Below are positions 25,943 through 33,650 of a stretch of DNA of 46,707 nucleotides, one piece after another (positions within the stretch are counted from its first letter, which is position 1; the number at the start of each line of letters is the position of its first letter). Position numbers and translations under genes: made by a program. Under the pieces are notes generated by a model, which worked only from the letters and a program-made list of their open reading frames with translations, did not search any database and was not told where the DNA came from. This DNA comes from Arthrobacter endolithicus (lineage in GTDB: Bacteria; Actinomycetota; Actinomycetes; Actinomycetales; Micrococcaceae): assembly GCF_026627425.1 (NCBI RefSeq), contig NZ_JAPNLH010000023.1, positions 1 to 46,707 on the forward strand, read 5' to 3'.

Positions 25943-26284
25943 GTGGGCAAATTATTTGAGAACCCTTGGGTTGTTCTCATTATCATCATCGTGATTGTGC
26001 TGCTCTTTGCGGCCCCCAAGCTTCCGGGCATGGCCCGCAGCCTAGGCCAGTCCATGCGGATCATTAAATCCGAGGTCAAGGAAATGAAGACGGATGGGAA
26101 ATCGGACGCTCCCAACCCCGCACCGCATGCTGCGCCTACGGTGCCGTCCGAGCCGCCGGTAGAAGGCAGGATTGTCAACAACCCGCCGCAACCCGGGGGA
26201 CAGTACAGCCCCGATGGCCATTACAGTGCCGAGGGTCAATACAAAGGTGACGGCCGTACGCCGGGCACCGGTAATCCCTCCTAG
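25943..26284 (+). CDS. tatA: Sec-independent translocase subunit TatA
   Basis: 113-residue TatA: N-terminal membrane helix (9-25, [17 protein letters not shown]), the [19 protein letters not shown] amphipathic helix with the conserved LPG/FG-type hinge, then a Pro-rich cytoplasmic tail. TatA forms the pore for folded twin-arginine substrates. The tail ends with three hexapeptides ([18 protein letters not shown]) from 18-bp tandem units. GTG start with ggaaggga upstream. tatC follows after 9 bp. Confidence 0.94.
   Translation: MGKLFENPWVVLIIIIVIVLLFAAPKLPGMARSLGQSMRIIKSEVKEMKTDGKSDAPNPAPHAAPTVPSEPPVEGRIVNNPPQPGGQYSPDGHYSAEGQYKGDGRTPGTGNPS
26201..26254. repeat. 18-bp tandem repeat in the tatA tail, 3 units
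   Basis: Units at 26201, 26219 and 26237, each ca(g/t/a)tac-type, encoding (Q/H)Y(S/K)xxG. Confidence 0.8.
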
Positions 26285-26293
26285 CTAGCGCCG

Positions 26294-27142
26294 GTGAGCT
26301 CAAAGACGGGGCGCAAATCCAACCCTGAGGGTCGGATGGCCCTCAAAGAGCATCTGATTGAGCTGCGCAATCGGCTGATCAAATGCGCCATTGCCCTCGT
26401 CATCGGTGCCGTTGTTGGCTGGATTCTATACGACCGGCTTTTTACCGACGTTGCACAGCCGCTGATGGAAATCAGCAAACAGCGCGGTGTTGTGGCGTCG
26501 CTGAACTTTGATGGTGTGTCCACATCCTTCGACCTGAAAATCCAGAGTGCGTTCTTCCTCGGGGCAATCTTTTCCTCGCCGGTATGGATCTACCAGCTCT
26601 GGGCCTTCATCACGCCGGGGCTGACGAGCAAAGAGCGCCGGTACACGCTTGGCTATATGTTCTCGGCGATTCCGTTGTTCTTGGCCGGTATCTGGACCGG
26701 CTGGCTGATTCTGCCCAATATCGTCGTTGCGCTGACTTCTTTCACGCCGGTTGGCGGATCCAATATTATCCATGCCACCGACTATTTGACCTTCGTCATG
26801 CAGTTGATGCTGTTCATGGGAATCGCGTTCTTGGTCCCGGTGGTGCTGGTGGCAGTGAACATGGCAGGAATTATTGCCGGCAGGACGATGCTGAAGGCCT
26901 GGCGGATCACGATTTTGGGGGTCACTGTTGTCTCAGCGATGGCAGCACCGGGCTCCGACGCATTCTCCATGTTCTTTCTAGGCGCCCCCTTGCTGGTGCT
27001 ATATTTTGGCGCCATTGGACTGTGCATCCTTAACGACAAACGCCGCGATAGGAAGACTGCCAAGCGGGTGGCGGAAACCGAAGCCACCGCCGATACGGCG
27101 ACTCCTTTCCAGGAACTAGGGACGGATCTGGAGCAGCTCTAG
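26294..27142 (+). CDS. tatC: Sec-independent translocase subunit TatC
   Basis: 282-residue receptor for twin-arginine signal peptides, six membrane helices. Family motifs: MALKEHLIELRNRLI near the N-terminus (signal-peptide contact), FITPGLTSKERR, PVVLVAVNMAGII and APGSDAFSMF. The charged C-terminal tail is cytoplasmic. GTG 26294 gives 14 residues before MALKEHL; an in-frame ATG at that methionine is the alternative. It forms a tatAC pair; no tatB is seen here, which is normal for many actinobacteria. Confidence 0.95.
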   Translation: MSSKTGRKSNPEGRMALKEHLIELRNRLIKCAIALVIGAVVGWILYDRLFTDVAQPLMEISKQRGVVASLNFDGVSTSFDLKIQSAFFLGAIFSSPVWIYQLWAFITPGLTSKERRYTLGYMFSAIPLFLAGIWTGWLILPNIVVALTSFTPVGGSNIIHATDYLTFVMQLMLFMGIAFLVPVVLVAVNMAGIIAGRTMLKAWRITILGVTVVSAMAAPGSDAFSMFFLGAPLLVLYFGAIGLCILNDKRRDRKTAKRVAETEATADTATPFQELGTDLEQL

Positions 27143-27148
27143 CTACCG

Positions 27149-27154
27149 TAGGCT
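27149..27154 (+). promoter_or_regulatory. -10 box, leaderless helY
   Basis: TAGGCT, 6 nt, ATG 27161, in the 18-bp gap after tatC. Confidence 0.45.
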
Positions 27155-27160
27155 AGGGAT

Positions 27161-30064
27161 ATGTCCTCGCCAGCACAGAGATACCAGGCGGCCATGGCCC
27201 GTTCAGCACGAGCCCGGACCCGGTTGGGTGAATTCCAGCGCACCTTAGAGTTCGAGCTTGATGAATTCCAGCTGCAGGGCTGTGCCGCACTGGAGGCCGG
27301 CCGCGGAGTACTGGTGGCCGCGCCAACCGGTTCCGGCAAGACCATTGTCGGCGAGTTCGCCGTCTATCTCGCGCTTGCCCGCGGACTGAAAGCCTTTTAC
27401 ACCACCCCGATCAAGGCACTGAGCAACCAGAAATACAGCGATCTTGCCGACAAGTACGGGTCTGAAAATGTCGGGCTGCTCACCGGCGACACGAATATCA
27501 ACCCGGACGCACCGGTGATCGTGATGACCACGGAGGTGCTGCGCAATATGTTGTATGCCGGCTCTCAGGCTCTGGACGACCTGGCTTATGTGGTGATGGA
27601 CGAGGTGCATTACCTGGCGGACAGGTTCCGCGGGGCCGTCTGGGAAGAGGTAATCATTCACCTGCCCAGCGAAGTGCAACTGGCCTCACTCAGCGCAACG
27701 GTCTCCAACGCTGAGGAGTTCGGAGCATGGCTGGACACAGTGCGCGGGGATACGGATGTGATCGTCACCGAGCACCGGCCGGTGCCCCTTTGGCAGCACG
27801 TCATGGTCGGCCGGGATATTGTGGACCTCTTCGCCTCCGATGTTCCGTTCGATCAGCTTCCGGACGCCGCACCCGGCCCGTCCGGCCCCGATGCCTTTGA
27901 GGTCAATCCCGAGCTGGCCCGGCTGGCCAGATCCGAAGCCGGCACGGGGCGCGGACGCTATGCCCACGGCGCGGGGCGCAACGGCCAACGCCGGGGCAGG
28001 CTGCGGGATTCGGACCTGCGGGACCAGGACCGACGAATGCAGCCCGGCAGCGCAGCTGCGGCGCGGGGGCAGCAGGTTTCGGTGGTGCGCAGGGCCAGCC
28101 GGTCACAGGTTATTACCGCCCTGGACCGGCAGGGCCTGCTGCCGGCGATCACGTTCATCTTTTCCCGGGCCGGCTGCGATGCCGCCGTGAAGCAGTGCGC
28201 CGAGTCCGGGCTGTGGCTGACCACTGAGACCGAACAGCGGGAAATCGGCCGCCGCGTTGATGAGGCCTGCCGGGACGTCCCGGCGGACGATCTGGAAATC
28301 CTGGGGTACTGGAGCTGGCGGGACGGGCTGATCCGGGGCCTGGCTGCGCACCACGCCGGCATGCTGCCGACCTTCAAGGAAGTCGTCGAGCAGCTCTTCG
28401 TGGACGGTTTGGTCCGGGCGGTATTCGCCACTGAGACCCTGGCACTGGGGGTCAATATGCCCGCACGCTCGGTGGTACTGGAAAAACTGGATAAATTCAA
28501 TGGCGAGGCCCATGTCGCCATCACCGCAGGGGAGTACACCCAGCTGACGGGGCGCGCAGGCCGCCGCGGCATCGATGTGGAAGGCCACGCCGTCGTCCTC
28601 TGGCAGCCCGGTACGGATCCCGCCGCCGTAGCCGGACTCGCTTCCCGGCGCACCTATCCACTCAACTCCAGCTTCCGGCCCACGTACAACATGAGCATGA
28701 ATCTACTCGCGCAGTTCGGCCGCCCGCGGGCACGGGAGATCCTGGAATCGTCCTTTGCACAATTCCAGGCCGACCGTTCCGTCGTCGGGCTGGCCAGGCA
28801 GGTCCGGTCCCGGCAAGAGTCACTCGCCGGCTATGCGGAGTCGATGACCTGCCATCTGGGAGATTTCAGTGACTATGCGCGGCTGCGCCGCGAACTGACG
28901 GACCTGGAGAATGCCGCGGACCGGCGGAAGTCCCAGGTGCGCCGTTCGGCGGCTGAAGAGTCGCTGGAGCGGCTCCGTCCCGGTGACGTCGTGGCTGTCC
29001 CCGGCGGCGGCACACCGGGGACCGCCGTCGTCGTCAGCGCCGACACGTCAGCTCACGTTCCGAGGCCGACCATTTTGACGCTGGAGAAACAGATACGGCG
29101 GCTGAGCATTCACGATCTGGCCGGTCCGATAACTCCCGTGACAAGGATCCGGATCCCGAAGGCGTTCAACGTCAAGCTGGCCAAGGACCGACGGGACTTG
29201 TGTGCAGCGGTGCGCCATGCCCTGGCCCCATCGAACGAGCGCACACCGGAGCAAAGCGCCCAAGCGGGTCGCAGGGCACCTGCATTCCAGCTCTCCGAAG
29301 CGGCGACCGGGCAGGAGCAGGCCATTACCGACCTGCAGCGCAGGTTGCGGGCACACCCGTGCCATGGCTGCAGCGAGCGTGAGAGTCATGCGCGCTGGTC
29401 GGAGCGGTGGTGGACACTGCGCCGCGAAACCGATGCCCTGGAGCGGCAGATTCAGGGCCGCACGAACACGATTGCAAAAACGTTTGATCGGGTCTGTGAC
29501 GTGCTCAGCGGTTACGACTATTTGGAGCCGACGCCCGACGGCGGTCTGCGGCCGAGCACCGACGGACAGCGGCTGCGGCGCATCTATGGCGAAAAAGACC
29601 TGCTCGTCTCGCTCTGCCTTCGGGACGGCGCCTTGGACGACCTTGACGCGGCGGAGCTGGCCACGCTGGCCTGCACCTTGGTGTACCAGGCCAAGCGGGA
29701 CGATCGGGGTCTGCGTCCGCGGATGCCCAGCGTCAGCTTGGAGACCGCTGTCGACGCCGTGATCCGTCAGTGGTCAGTCCTGGAAGACGTGGAGGAAGCC
29801 CACAAATTGCCGCTCACCGGCGAGCCGGAGCTGGGTCTGGTCTGGCCGATGTACAAGTGGGCCACGGGCCGTGGACTCCAGGATGTGCTGTCCGGGACGG
29901 ATCTGGCCGCCGGGGACTTTGTCCGTTGGGCCAAACAGGTCATCGACTTGCTCGATCAGCTGGCGAAGGTGCCGGCCCTGGACCCGGCGTTTGCGCGGTT
30001 GTGCGTCGCGGCCATCAACTCCGTACGCCGCGGCGTGGTGGCGTATTCGGCCGTGGTCGAATAG
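27161..30064 (+). CDS. helY: DEAD/DEAH-box helicase, Ski2/HelY type
   Basis: 967-residue superfamily 2 helicase. Walker A APTGSGKT (54-61), DEVH (147-150), SATVSN motif III, and helicase C domain motifs TLALGVNMPARSVV and QLTGRAGRRGID. The C-terminal DSHCT region (about 780-965) marks the Ski2/Mtr4 branch, so RNA remodelling or decay is likely; the mycobacterial orthologue is called HelY. A low-complexity Gly/Arg/Asp insert at about 265-305 separates the RecA domains. Gene order pafBC-tatA-tatC-helY is conserved in actinobacteria. Confidence 0.95.
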   Translation: MSSPAQRYQAAMARSARARTRLGEFQRTLEFELDEFQLQGCAALEAGRGVLVAAPTGSGKTIVGEFAVYLALARGLKAFYTTPIKALSNQKYSDLADKYGSENVGLLTGDTNINPDAPVIVMTTEVLRNMLYAGSQALDDLAYVVMDEVHYLADRFRGAVWEEVIIHLPSEVQLASLSATVSNAEEFGAWLDTVRGDTDVIVTEHRPVPLWQHVMVGRDIVDLFASDVPFDQLPDAAPGPSGPDAFEVNPELARLARSEAGTGRGRYAHGAGRNGQRRGRLRDSDLRDQDRRMQPGSAAAARGQQVSVVRRASRSQVITALDRQGLLPAITFIFSRAGCDAAVKQCAESGLWLTTETEQREIGRRVDEACRDVPADDLEILGYWSWRDGLIRGLAAHHAGMLPTFKEVVEQLFVDGLVRAVFATETLALGVNMPARSVVLEKLDKFNGEAHVAITAGEYTQLTGRAGRRGIDVEGHAVVLWQPGTDPAAVAGLASRRTYPLNSSFRPTYNMSMNLLAQFGRPRAREILESSFAQFQADRSVVGLARQVRSRQESLAGYAESMTCHLGDFSDYARLRRELTDLENAADRRKSQVRRSAAEESLERLRPGDVVAVPGGGTPGTAVVVSADTSAHVPRPTILTLEKQIRRLSIHDLAGPITPVTRIRIPKAFNVKLAKDRRDLCAAVRHALAPSNERTPEQSAQAGRRAPAFQLSEAATGQEQAITDLQRRLRAHPCHGCSERESHARWSERWWTLRRETDALERQIQGRTNTIAKTFDRVCDVLSGYDYLEPTPDGGLRPSTDGQRLRRIYGEKDLLVSLCLRDGALDDLDAAELATLACTLVYQAKRDDRGLRPRMPSVSLETAVDAVIRQWSVLEDVEEAHKLPLTGEPELGLVWPMYKWATGRGLQDVLSGTDLAAGDFVRWAKQVIDLLDQLAKVPALDPAFARLCVAAINSVRRGVVAYSAVVE

Positions 30065-30128
30065 CACGGTCCAGTGCTTCACCCGCACCCTGGCATTTTG
30101 CCGATCTCCCGTGAAAGGACCAACCCCG

Positions 30129-31889
30129 ATGCCCCTGACCCTTTACCGCAACGGTTCCGTCTACAGTGCCGCCGACCCGTTCGCCACTGCCATGCTGGTG
30201 GATTCGGGCACCGTAGCCTGGGTCGGTACCGAACACGCTGCCGCGTCGCTGGCTGATCAGCGCATGCGCCAGGTGGATTTGGGCGGAGCACTAATTACCC
30301 CCGGATTCGTCGATTCGCATGTTCATATCACGGAGACCGGCATTGCGCTGGCCTCCGTTGACCTGACCCCGGCCCTTTCGCTGGCCGAAGCGCTGGCCCT
30401 GCTTGCCGCTGCCGCCACACCCTCAGGGACGACCGGTGCCGGCGCCGCGGCCAGGCGAACGTCCGCGGCTGCGGCAGGTTCCGGCGCGGGTCCGATCCTC
30501 GGACACGGCTGGGATGAAACGAAATGGCCGGAAGGACGACCCCCGACCGCCGATGAGCTGGACCGCGCCAGCGGCGGCCGCGAGGTCTACCTGTCCCGCA
30601 TCGACGTTCATTCCGGCGTCGTTTCATCGGCCCTCGCGGCACGGGCACACCTGCACGGCCTGGATGGCTGGCTTGGCGAGGGCCTGGTGGCCCGCACTGC
30701 CCATGCCGCGGCCAGGGATGCCACCCGGACGTTTTCGACGGCGCAGCGGACCGCCTACCAGCTGCGGGCGCTGCATGCCGCTGCGGCAGCCGGCTACGTG
30801 GCAGTGGCGGAAATGAGCGCACCCCACGTCGGCTCCGCGGAAGACCTGCAACTGCTTGCCGCCCTTGCGGCCGGTTCGGGGGGCCCGTCGGGTACACAGC
30901 CGGATAGTCGGCCGGGAGCGGGGCCGGCCCTGCCGCAGGTGCTGCCCTATTGGGGGCAGGCCGTCAGCACGGCCGAGGAGGCGCGCAGCGTGCTGGCCGG
31001 CCTAGGCACCGAAGTACTCGGCCTCGCCGGAGACCTGAATATTGATGGTTCGATCGGCTCCCACTCGGCGCTGCTGCGCGAACCTTATGCGGATGCTCCT
31101 GGCAACAGGGGAACCCAGTACCTCTGCGTTGAACAGGTCACTGACCATCTGGCTGCGGCCTCGGAGCTCGGTATCCAGGCGGGTTTCCATCTGATTGGCG
31201 ACGGCGCCATGGACATTGCCGTCGAAGGCCTGCGGCGGGCCGCCGCACGGGTAGGGATAGAAAAGGTCCGCGCTGCCGGCCATCGTTTTGAGCATGTGGA
31301 GATGGCTGACGACGACGCAATTGCTGCCCTCGCGGCGCATTCGGTTACCGTCTCGGTACAGCCTTACTTTGACGCGCTCTGGGGCGGGCCGGGGGGCCTC
31401 TATCAGACGCGGCTGGGTGCGGCACGGGCTGCTGCGCTCAATCCGATCGCAGCGTTCTACGCCGCAGGTGTCCCCGTTTGTTTTGGCTCGGACGCCCCCG
31501 TTACACCGATGAACCCCTGGGCCAGCGTGCGGGCAGCGCTTTCACATCACCAAAGCGCTGCCCGTATTTCGGCCCGTGCCGCTTTCCTCGGTCACAGCCG
31601 GGCCGGCTGGCGGGCGGCGCGGGCGCGCGATCCGTTGTTGGGCCAGTTGGTGCCCGGAGCACCCGCAAGCTTTGCCGTCTGGGACGTTGCCGAGCTGATG
31701 GTGCAGGTAGCCGATGACCGGGTGCAGTCCTGGAGTACGGACCCTCGAGCGCGAACGCCGCTGCTCCCGGCACTGGATGCAGGAGAAGACCCGCGGTGCC
31801 TGCAGACAGTGCACCGCGGGGTGCAGCTGTACTCGGTTCCAGGGTTCGGCGCCGAAGCGCCCGGGGTCGAACCTTCCGATGGGCCGTGA
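30129..31889 (+). CDS. Amidohydrolase family protein (YtcJ-like)
   Basis: 586-residue metal-dependent amidohydrolase. The HxH metal motif is VDSHVH (H64, H66); further ligands are probably in GFHLIGDGAMD and HRFEHVEM, and the catalytic Asp in CFGSDAPVTPMNPW. It matches the YtcJ/NfdA-type imidazolonepropionase-like group; the substrate is unknown. Two Ala/Gly/Pro-rich inserts (about 97-120 and 250-268) look like expanded surface loops. ATG 30129 has aaagga about 10 nt upstream. 64 bp after helY. Confidence 0.9.
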   Translation: MPLTLYRNGSVYSAADPFATAMLVDSGTVAWVGTEHAAASLADQRMRQVDLGGALITPGFVDSHVHITETGIALASVDLTPALSLAEALALLAAAATPSGTTGAGAAARRTSAAAAGSGAGPILGHGWDETKWPEGRPPTADELDRASGGREVYLSRIDVHSGVVSSALAARAHLHGLDGWLGEGLVARTAHAAARDATRTFSTAQRTAYQLRALHAAAAAGYVAVAEMSAPHVGSAEDLQLLAALAAGSGGPSGTQPDSRPGAGPALPQVLPYWGQAVSTAEEARSVLAGLGTEVLGLAGDLNIDGSIGSHSALLREPYADAPGNRGTQYLCVEQVTDHLAAASELGIQAGFHLIGDGAMDIAVEGLRRAAARVGIEKVRAAGHRFEHVEMADDDAIAALAAHSVTVSVQPYFDALWGGPGGLYQTRLGAARAAALNPIAAFYAAGVPVCFGSDAPVTPMNPWASVRAALSHHQSAARISARAAFLGHSRAGWRAARARDPLLGQLVPGAPASFAVWDVAELMVQVADDRVQSWSTDPRARTPLLPALDAGEDPRCLQTVHRGVQLYSVPGFGAEAPGVEPSDGP

Positions 31890-31970
31890 TTCTGCACATA
31901 CCGGTGCGGCCTCAGACGTCCGGCAATTTCAGCGGATAATTATAACTATTTGTTATCAACCGCTCCCGCG

Positions 31971-32004
31971 CTGACCTGCACAAACGTCAGAAGCTGCAGG
32001 TCAG
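31971..32004. promoter_or_regulatory. 10-bp dyad upstream of a strong promoter
   Basis: CTGACCTGCA (31971-31980) and TGCAGGTCAG (31995-32004), perfect inverted repeats with a 14-nt loop, 7 bp before TTGACA at 32012. No T-run follows, so an operator is more likely than a terminator. Confidence 0.45.
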
Positions 32005-32011
32005 AGCTCGA

Positions 32012-32039
32012 TTGACACCTCCTCCACAGGACGTAGGCT
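32012..32039 (+). promoter_or_regulatory. Sigma70-type promoter of candidate RNA
   Basis: TTGACA (32012-32017), 16-bp spacer, TAGGCT (32034-32039); start expected near 32046. The best -35/-10 pair noticed in the window, placed 346 nt before the nearest start codon. Confidence 0.65.
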
Positions 32040-32045
32040 GTTATC

Positions 32046-32280
32046 TCAACGGGTTCTTCCGTCCAAGAGGGAAAGACTTGGCCTGCATCGCCATGCGGGG
32101 GTGCACGGCCACACACCGCTGAACGGCACGGCCGTTTGAATGCAGTGTGCCGTGAAGAGAACGGGCCCAAGGCGGCTCCAGCAGTGGGTAGGTTCACGCG
32201 TCAGTAGAAAACAGTTTTGTGGTCACCGCGACGGTGCGTGCATGGCTGGCCCGAAGGCGCGTGAACCTACCCTTTTTCTT
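32046..32280 (+). ncRNA. Candidate structured noncoding RNA or leader
   Basis: About 235 nt between a strong promoter and a terminator-like end, without a convincing reading frame. Hairpins in order: acgg/ccgt (around 32050), ccaag/cttgg (around 32071-32089), gcat/atgc (around 32093-32104), acggcac/gtgccgt (around 32125-32155), and a perfect 15-bp inverted repeat 32186-32200 with 32258-32272 followed by tttttctt. The 57-nt loop of the last element contains its own small hairpin (caccg/cggtg). It could be a stand-alone RNA, or a riboswitch or attenuator for the glycosyltransferase gene. It matches no tmRNA, RNase P, SRP or T-box pattern that I can recognise. Confidence 0.5.
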
Positions 32281-32286
32281 CCCGCG

Positions 32287-32292
32287 TATAAT
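32287..32292 (+). promoter_or_regulatory. -10 box for the ppm gene
   Basis: TATAAT just after the T-run at 32273-32280; start near 32299, giving an 87-nt leader. The -35 is poor. Confidence 0.45.
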
Positions 32293-32385
32293 GGACCTTT
32301 GCGCACGGCGCGTTCAACACGCCCATGCACGCATCGTCCCGAATGCTGGTTCGCCGGCAACCCCTGCAAGGAAAGGCACTCATTA

Positions 32386-33114
32386 GTGCGTGTCCTCACC
32401 ATCATTCCCACTTACAACGAGCTCGAGTCGCTGCCGAAGACGCTGCGCCGGCTGCGCGCCGCGGTACCAGACTCGGACGTCCTGATAGCAGATGACAACA
32501 GCCCTGACGGTACGGGGCAGCTGGCCGACGGTTTCGCGGCGGAAGACCCGGCGGTCCACGTCCTGCACCGGGCCGGCAAAGAGGGCCTGGGTGCGGCCTA
32601 CCTCGCAGGATTCGGCTGGGGCCTGGCAGCCGGCTATGACGTATTCGTGGAGATGGATGCGGATGGTTCCCACCAACCGGAGCAGCTTCCAACGCTCCTT
32701 GCAGCGTTGGAGGATGGTGCGGATCTGGTGCTCGGCTCCCGCTGGGTGCAGGGCGGCGAGGTTGTCAACTGGCCGCTGCAGCGCAAGCTGATCTCACTCG
32801 GCGGCAGCTTCTATTCCCGCGTGCTGCTGGGCGTGCGGATCAAGGACATCACCGGCGGATACCGGGCCTTCCGCCGCAGCACACTTGAGGCCCTAGACCT
32901 GAGCCAGGTCGACTCGGTCGGATATGGCTTTCAGGTCGACATGCTCTGGCGGGTAGCGCAACTCGGATTGAAGATCGTCGAAGTCCCGATCACCTTCGTG
33001 GAGCGTGAGTTCGGAGCGTCCAAGATGAGCGGCAACATCGTCCAGGAGGCGATGATCAATGTCACCAAGTGGGGCCTGACCGCCCGGTGGAAGAAGCTGA
33101 CCGGGAAGAGCTAG
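32386..33114 (+). CDS. Polyprenol monophosphomannose synthase (Ppm1-like GT2)
   Basis: 242-residue family 2 glycosyltransferase that moves mannose from GDP-mannose to polyprenyl phosphate, the donor for lipoglycan and protein mannosylation outside the cell. Motifs: VLTIIPTYNELESL at the N-terminus, ADDNSPDGTG, VEMDADGSHQPEQLP (DxD-type) and ITGGYRAFRR. It lacks the acyltransferase domain fused in mycobacteria. GTG 32386 was chosen because the protein begins where the family does and ggaaagg lies 9 nt upstream; the frame is open further back through noncoding sequence. Confidence 0.92.
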   Translation: MRVLTIIPTYNELESLPKTLRRLRAAVPDSDVLIADDNSPDGTGQLADGFAAEDPAVHVLHRAGKEGLGAAYLAGFGWGLAAGYDVFVEMDADGSHQPEQLPTLLAALEDGADLVLGSRWVQGGEVVNWPLQRKLISLGGSFYSRVLLGVRIKDITGGYRAFRRSTLEALDLSQVDSVGYGFQVDMLWRVAQLGLKIVEVPITFVEREFGASKMSGNIVQEAMINVTKWGLTARWKKLTGKS

Positions 33115-33125
33115 GTCCCGGGTAA

Positions 33126-33172
33126 AAACCTCGGGAGCCGGTGACCATGGTGGTCGCCGGCTCCCGAGGTTT
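33126..33172. terminator. Bidirectional terminator between ppm and rbpA
   Basis: 16-bp stem (33126-33141 with 33157-33172) between convergent genes. A-run ahead (33124-33128) serves the minus strand; ttt follows on plus. Confidence 0.85.
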
Positions 33173-33204
33173 AAGCCGCTGTGGCTTCGTGGTTAGTGAT
33201 GTCC

Positions 33205-33552
33205 CTAGGCGCTGCGGCGTTCTCCGCGGCGTTCCCGGAGGATAGTCAGTCGGTCGGCCAGAATAGTTTCCAGCTCCGGTAAGGATCGGCGCTCCAGCAG
33301 CATGTCCCAGTGCGTACGGACCGGCTTTTCGTTCGAATCAACCGGTTTCTCGCCGTCGACCAGCAATGCTTCCTTGCCCGTCTTGGAAACCCAGACGGCG
33401 GGAATTTCCGCCTCGGCGGAAAAGGTCACGAAGACCTGTTCGCCGTCCGTGCACCGGTATTCCACACGCTGGCGCGGTGCTGGTTCGACACCGGATTCGG
33501 TTTCCATGCTCTGGGCACCCAGACGCATGCCCCGCAGGCTGCGATCGCTCAT
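33205..33552 (-). CDS. rbpA: RNA polymerase-binding protein RbpA
   Basis: 115-residue actinobacterial transcription factor that binds RNA polymerase with group 1/2 sigma factors and stabilises open complexes. The family start MSDRSLRGMRLG and the core RQRVEYRCTDGEQVFVTFSAEAE, WDMLLERRSLPELE are clear (no CxxC pair, as in the zinc-free type). ATG 33550-33552 has gggag 5 nt upstream. A SigR/SigH-type promoter lies 61-87 bp upstream. Converges on ppm. Confidence 0.97.
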   Translation of the reverse strand: MSDRSLRGMRLGAQSMETESGVEPAPRQRVEYRCTDGEQVFVTFSAEAEIPAVWVSKTGKEALLVDGEKPVDSNEKPVRTHWDMLLERRSLPELETILADRLTILRERRGERRSA

Positions 33553-33612
33553 AATTTCTCCCTTTTTGTGTCTGCTCCCGGTCGATTCACGGGAAGTAAG
33601 TTCATCGGGTAC

Positions 33613-33639
33613 AACGCGCCGCCGGGCGGCATTGTTCCC
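33613..33639 (-). promoter_or_regulatory. SigR/SigH-type promoter of rbpA
   Basis: Read on the minus strand: GGGAAC (33634-33639), exactly 18 nt, GTT (33613-33615). This fits the thiol-oxidative stress sigma consensus GGAAY-N18-GTT. rbpA is a known SigR target in Streptomyces. Confidence 0.7.
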
Positions 33640-33650
33640 AACGCACTAGT

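Noticed and set aside
32184-32272. T-box riboswitch
   Set aside because: GGGTAGGTTCACGCG followed by a terminator arm recalls the T-box layout, but the conserved bulge sequence is absent and the downstream gene is not an aminoacyl-tRNA or amino-acid gene.
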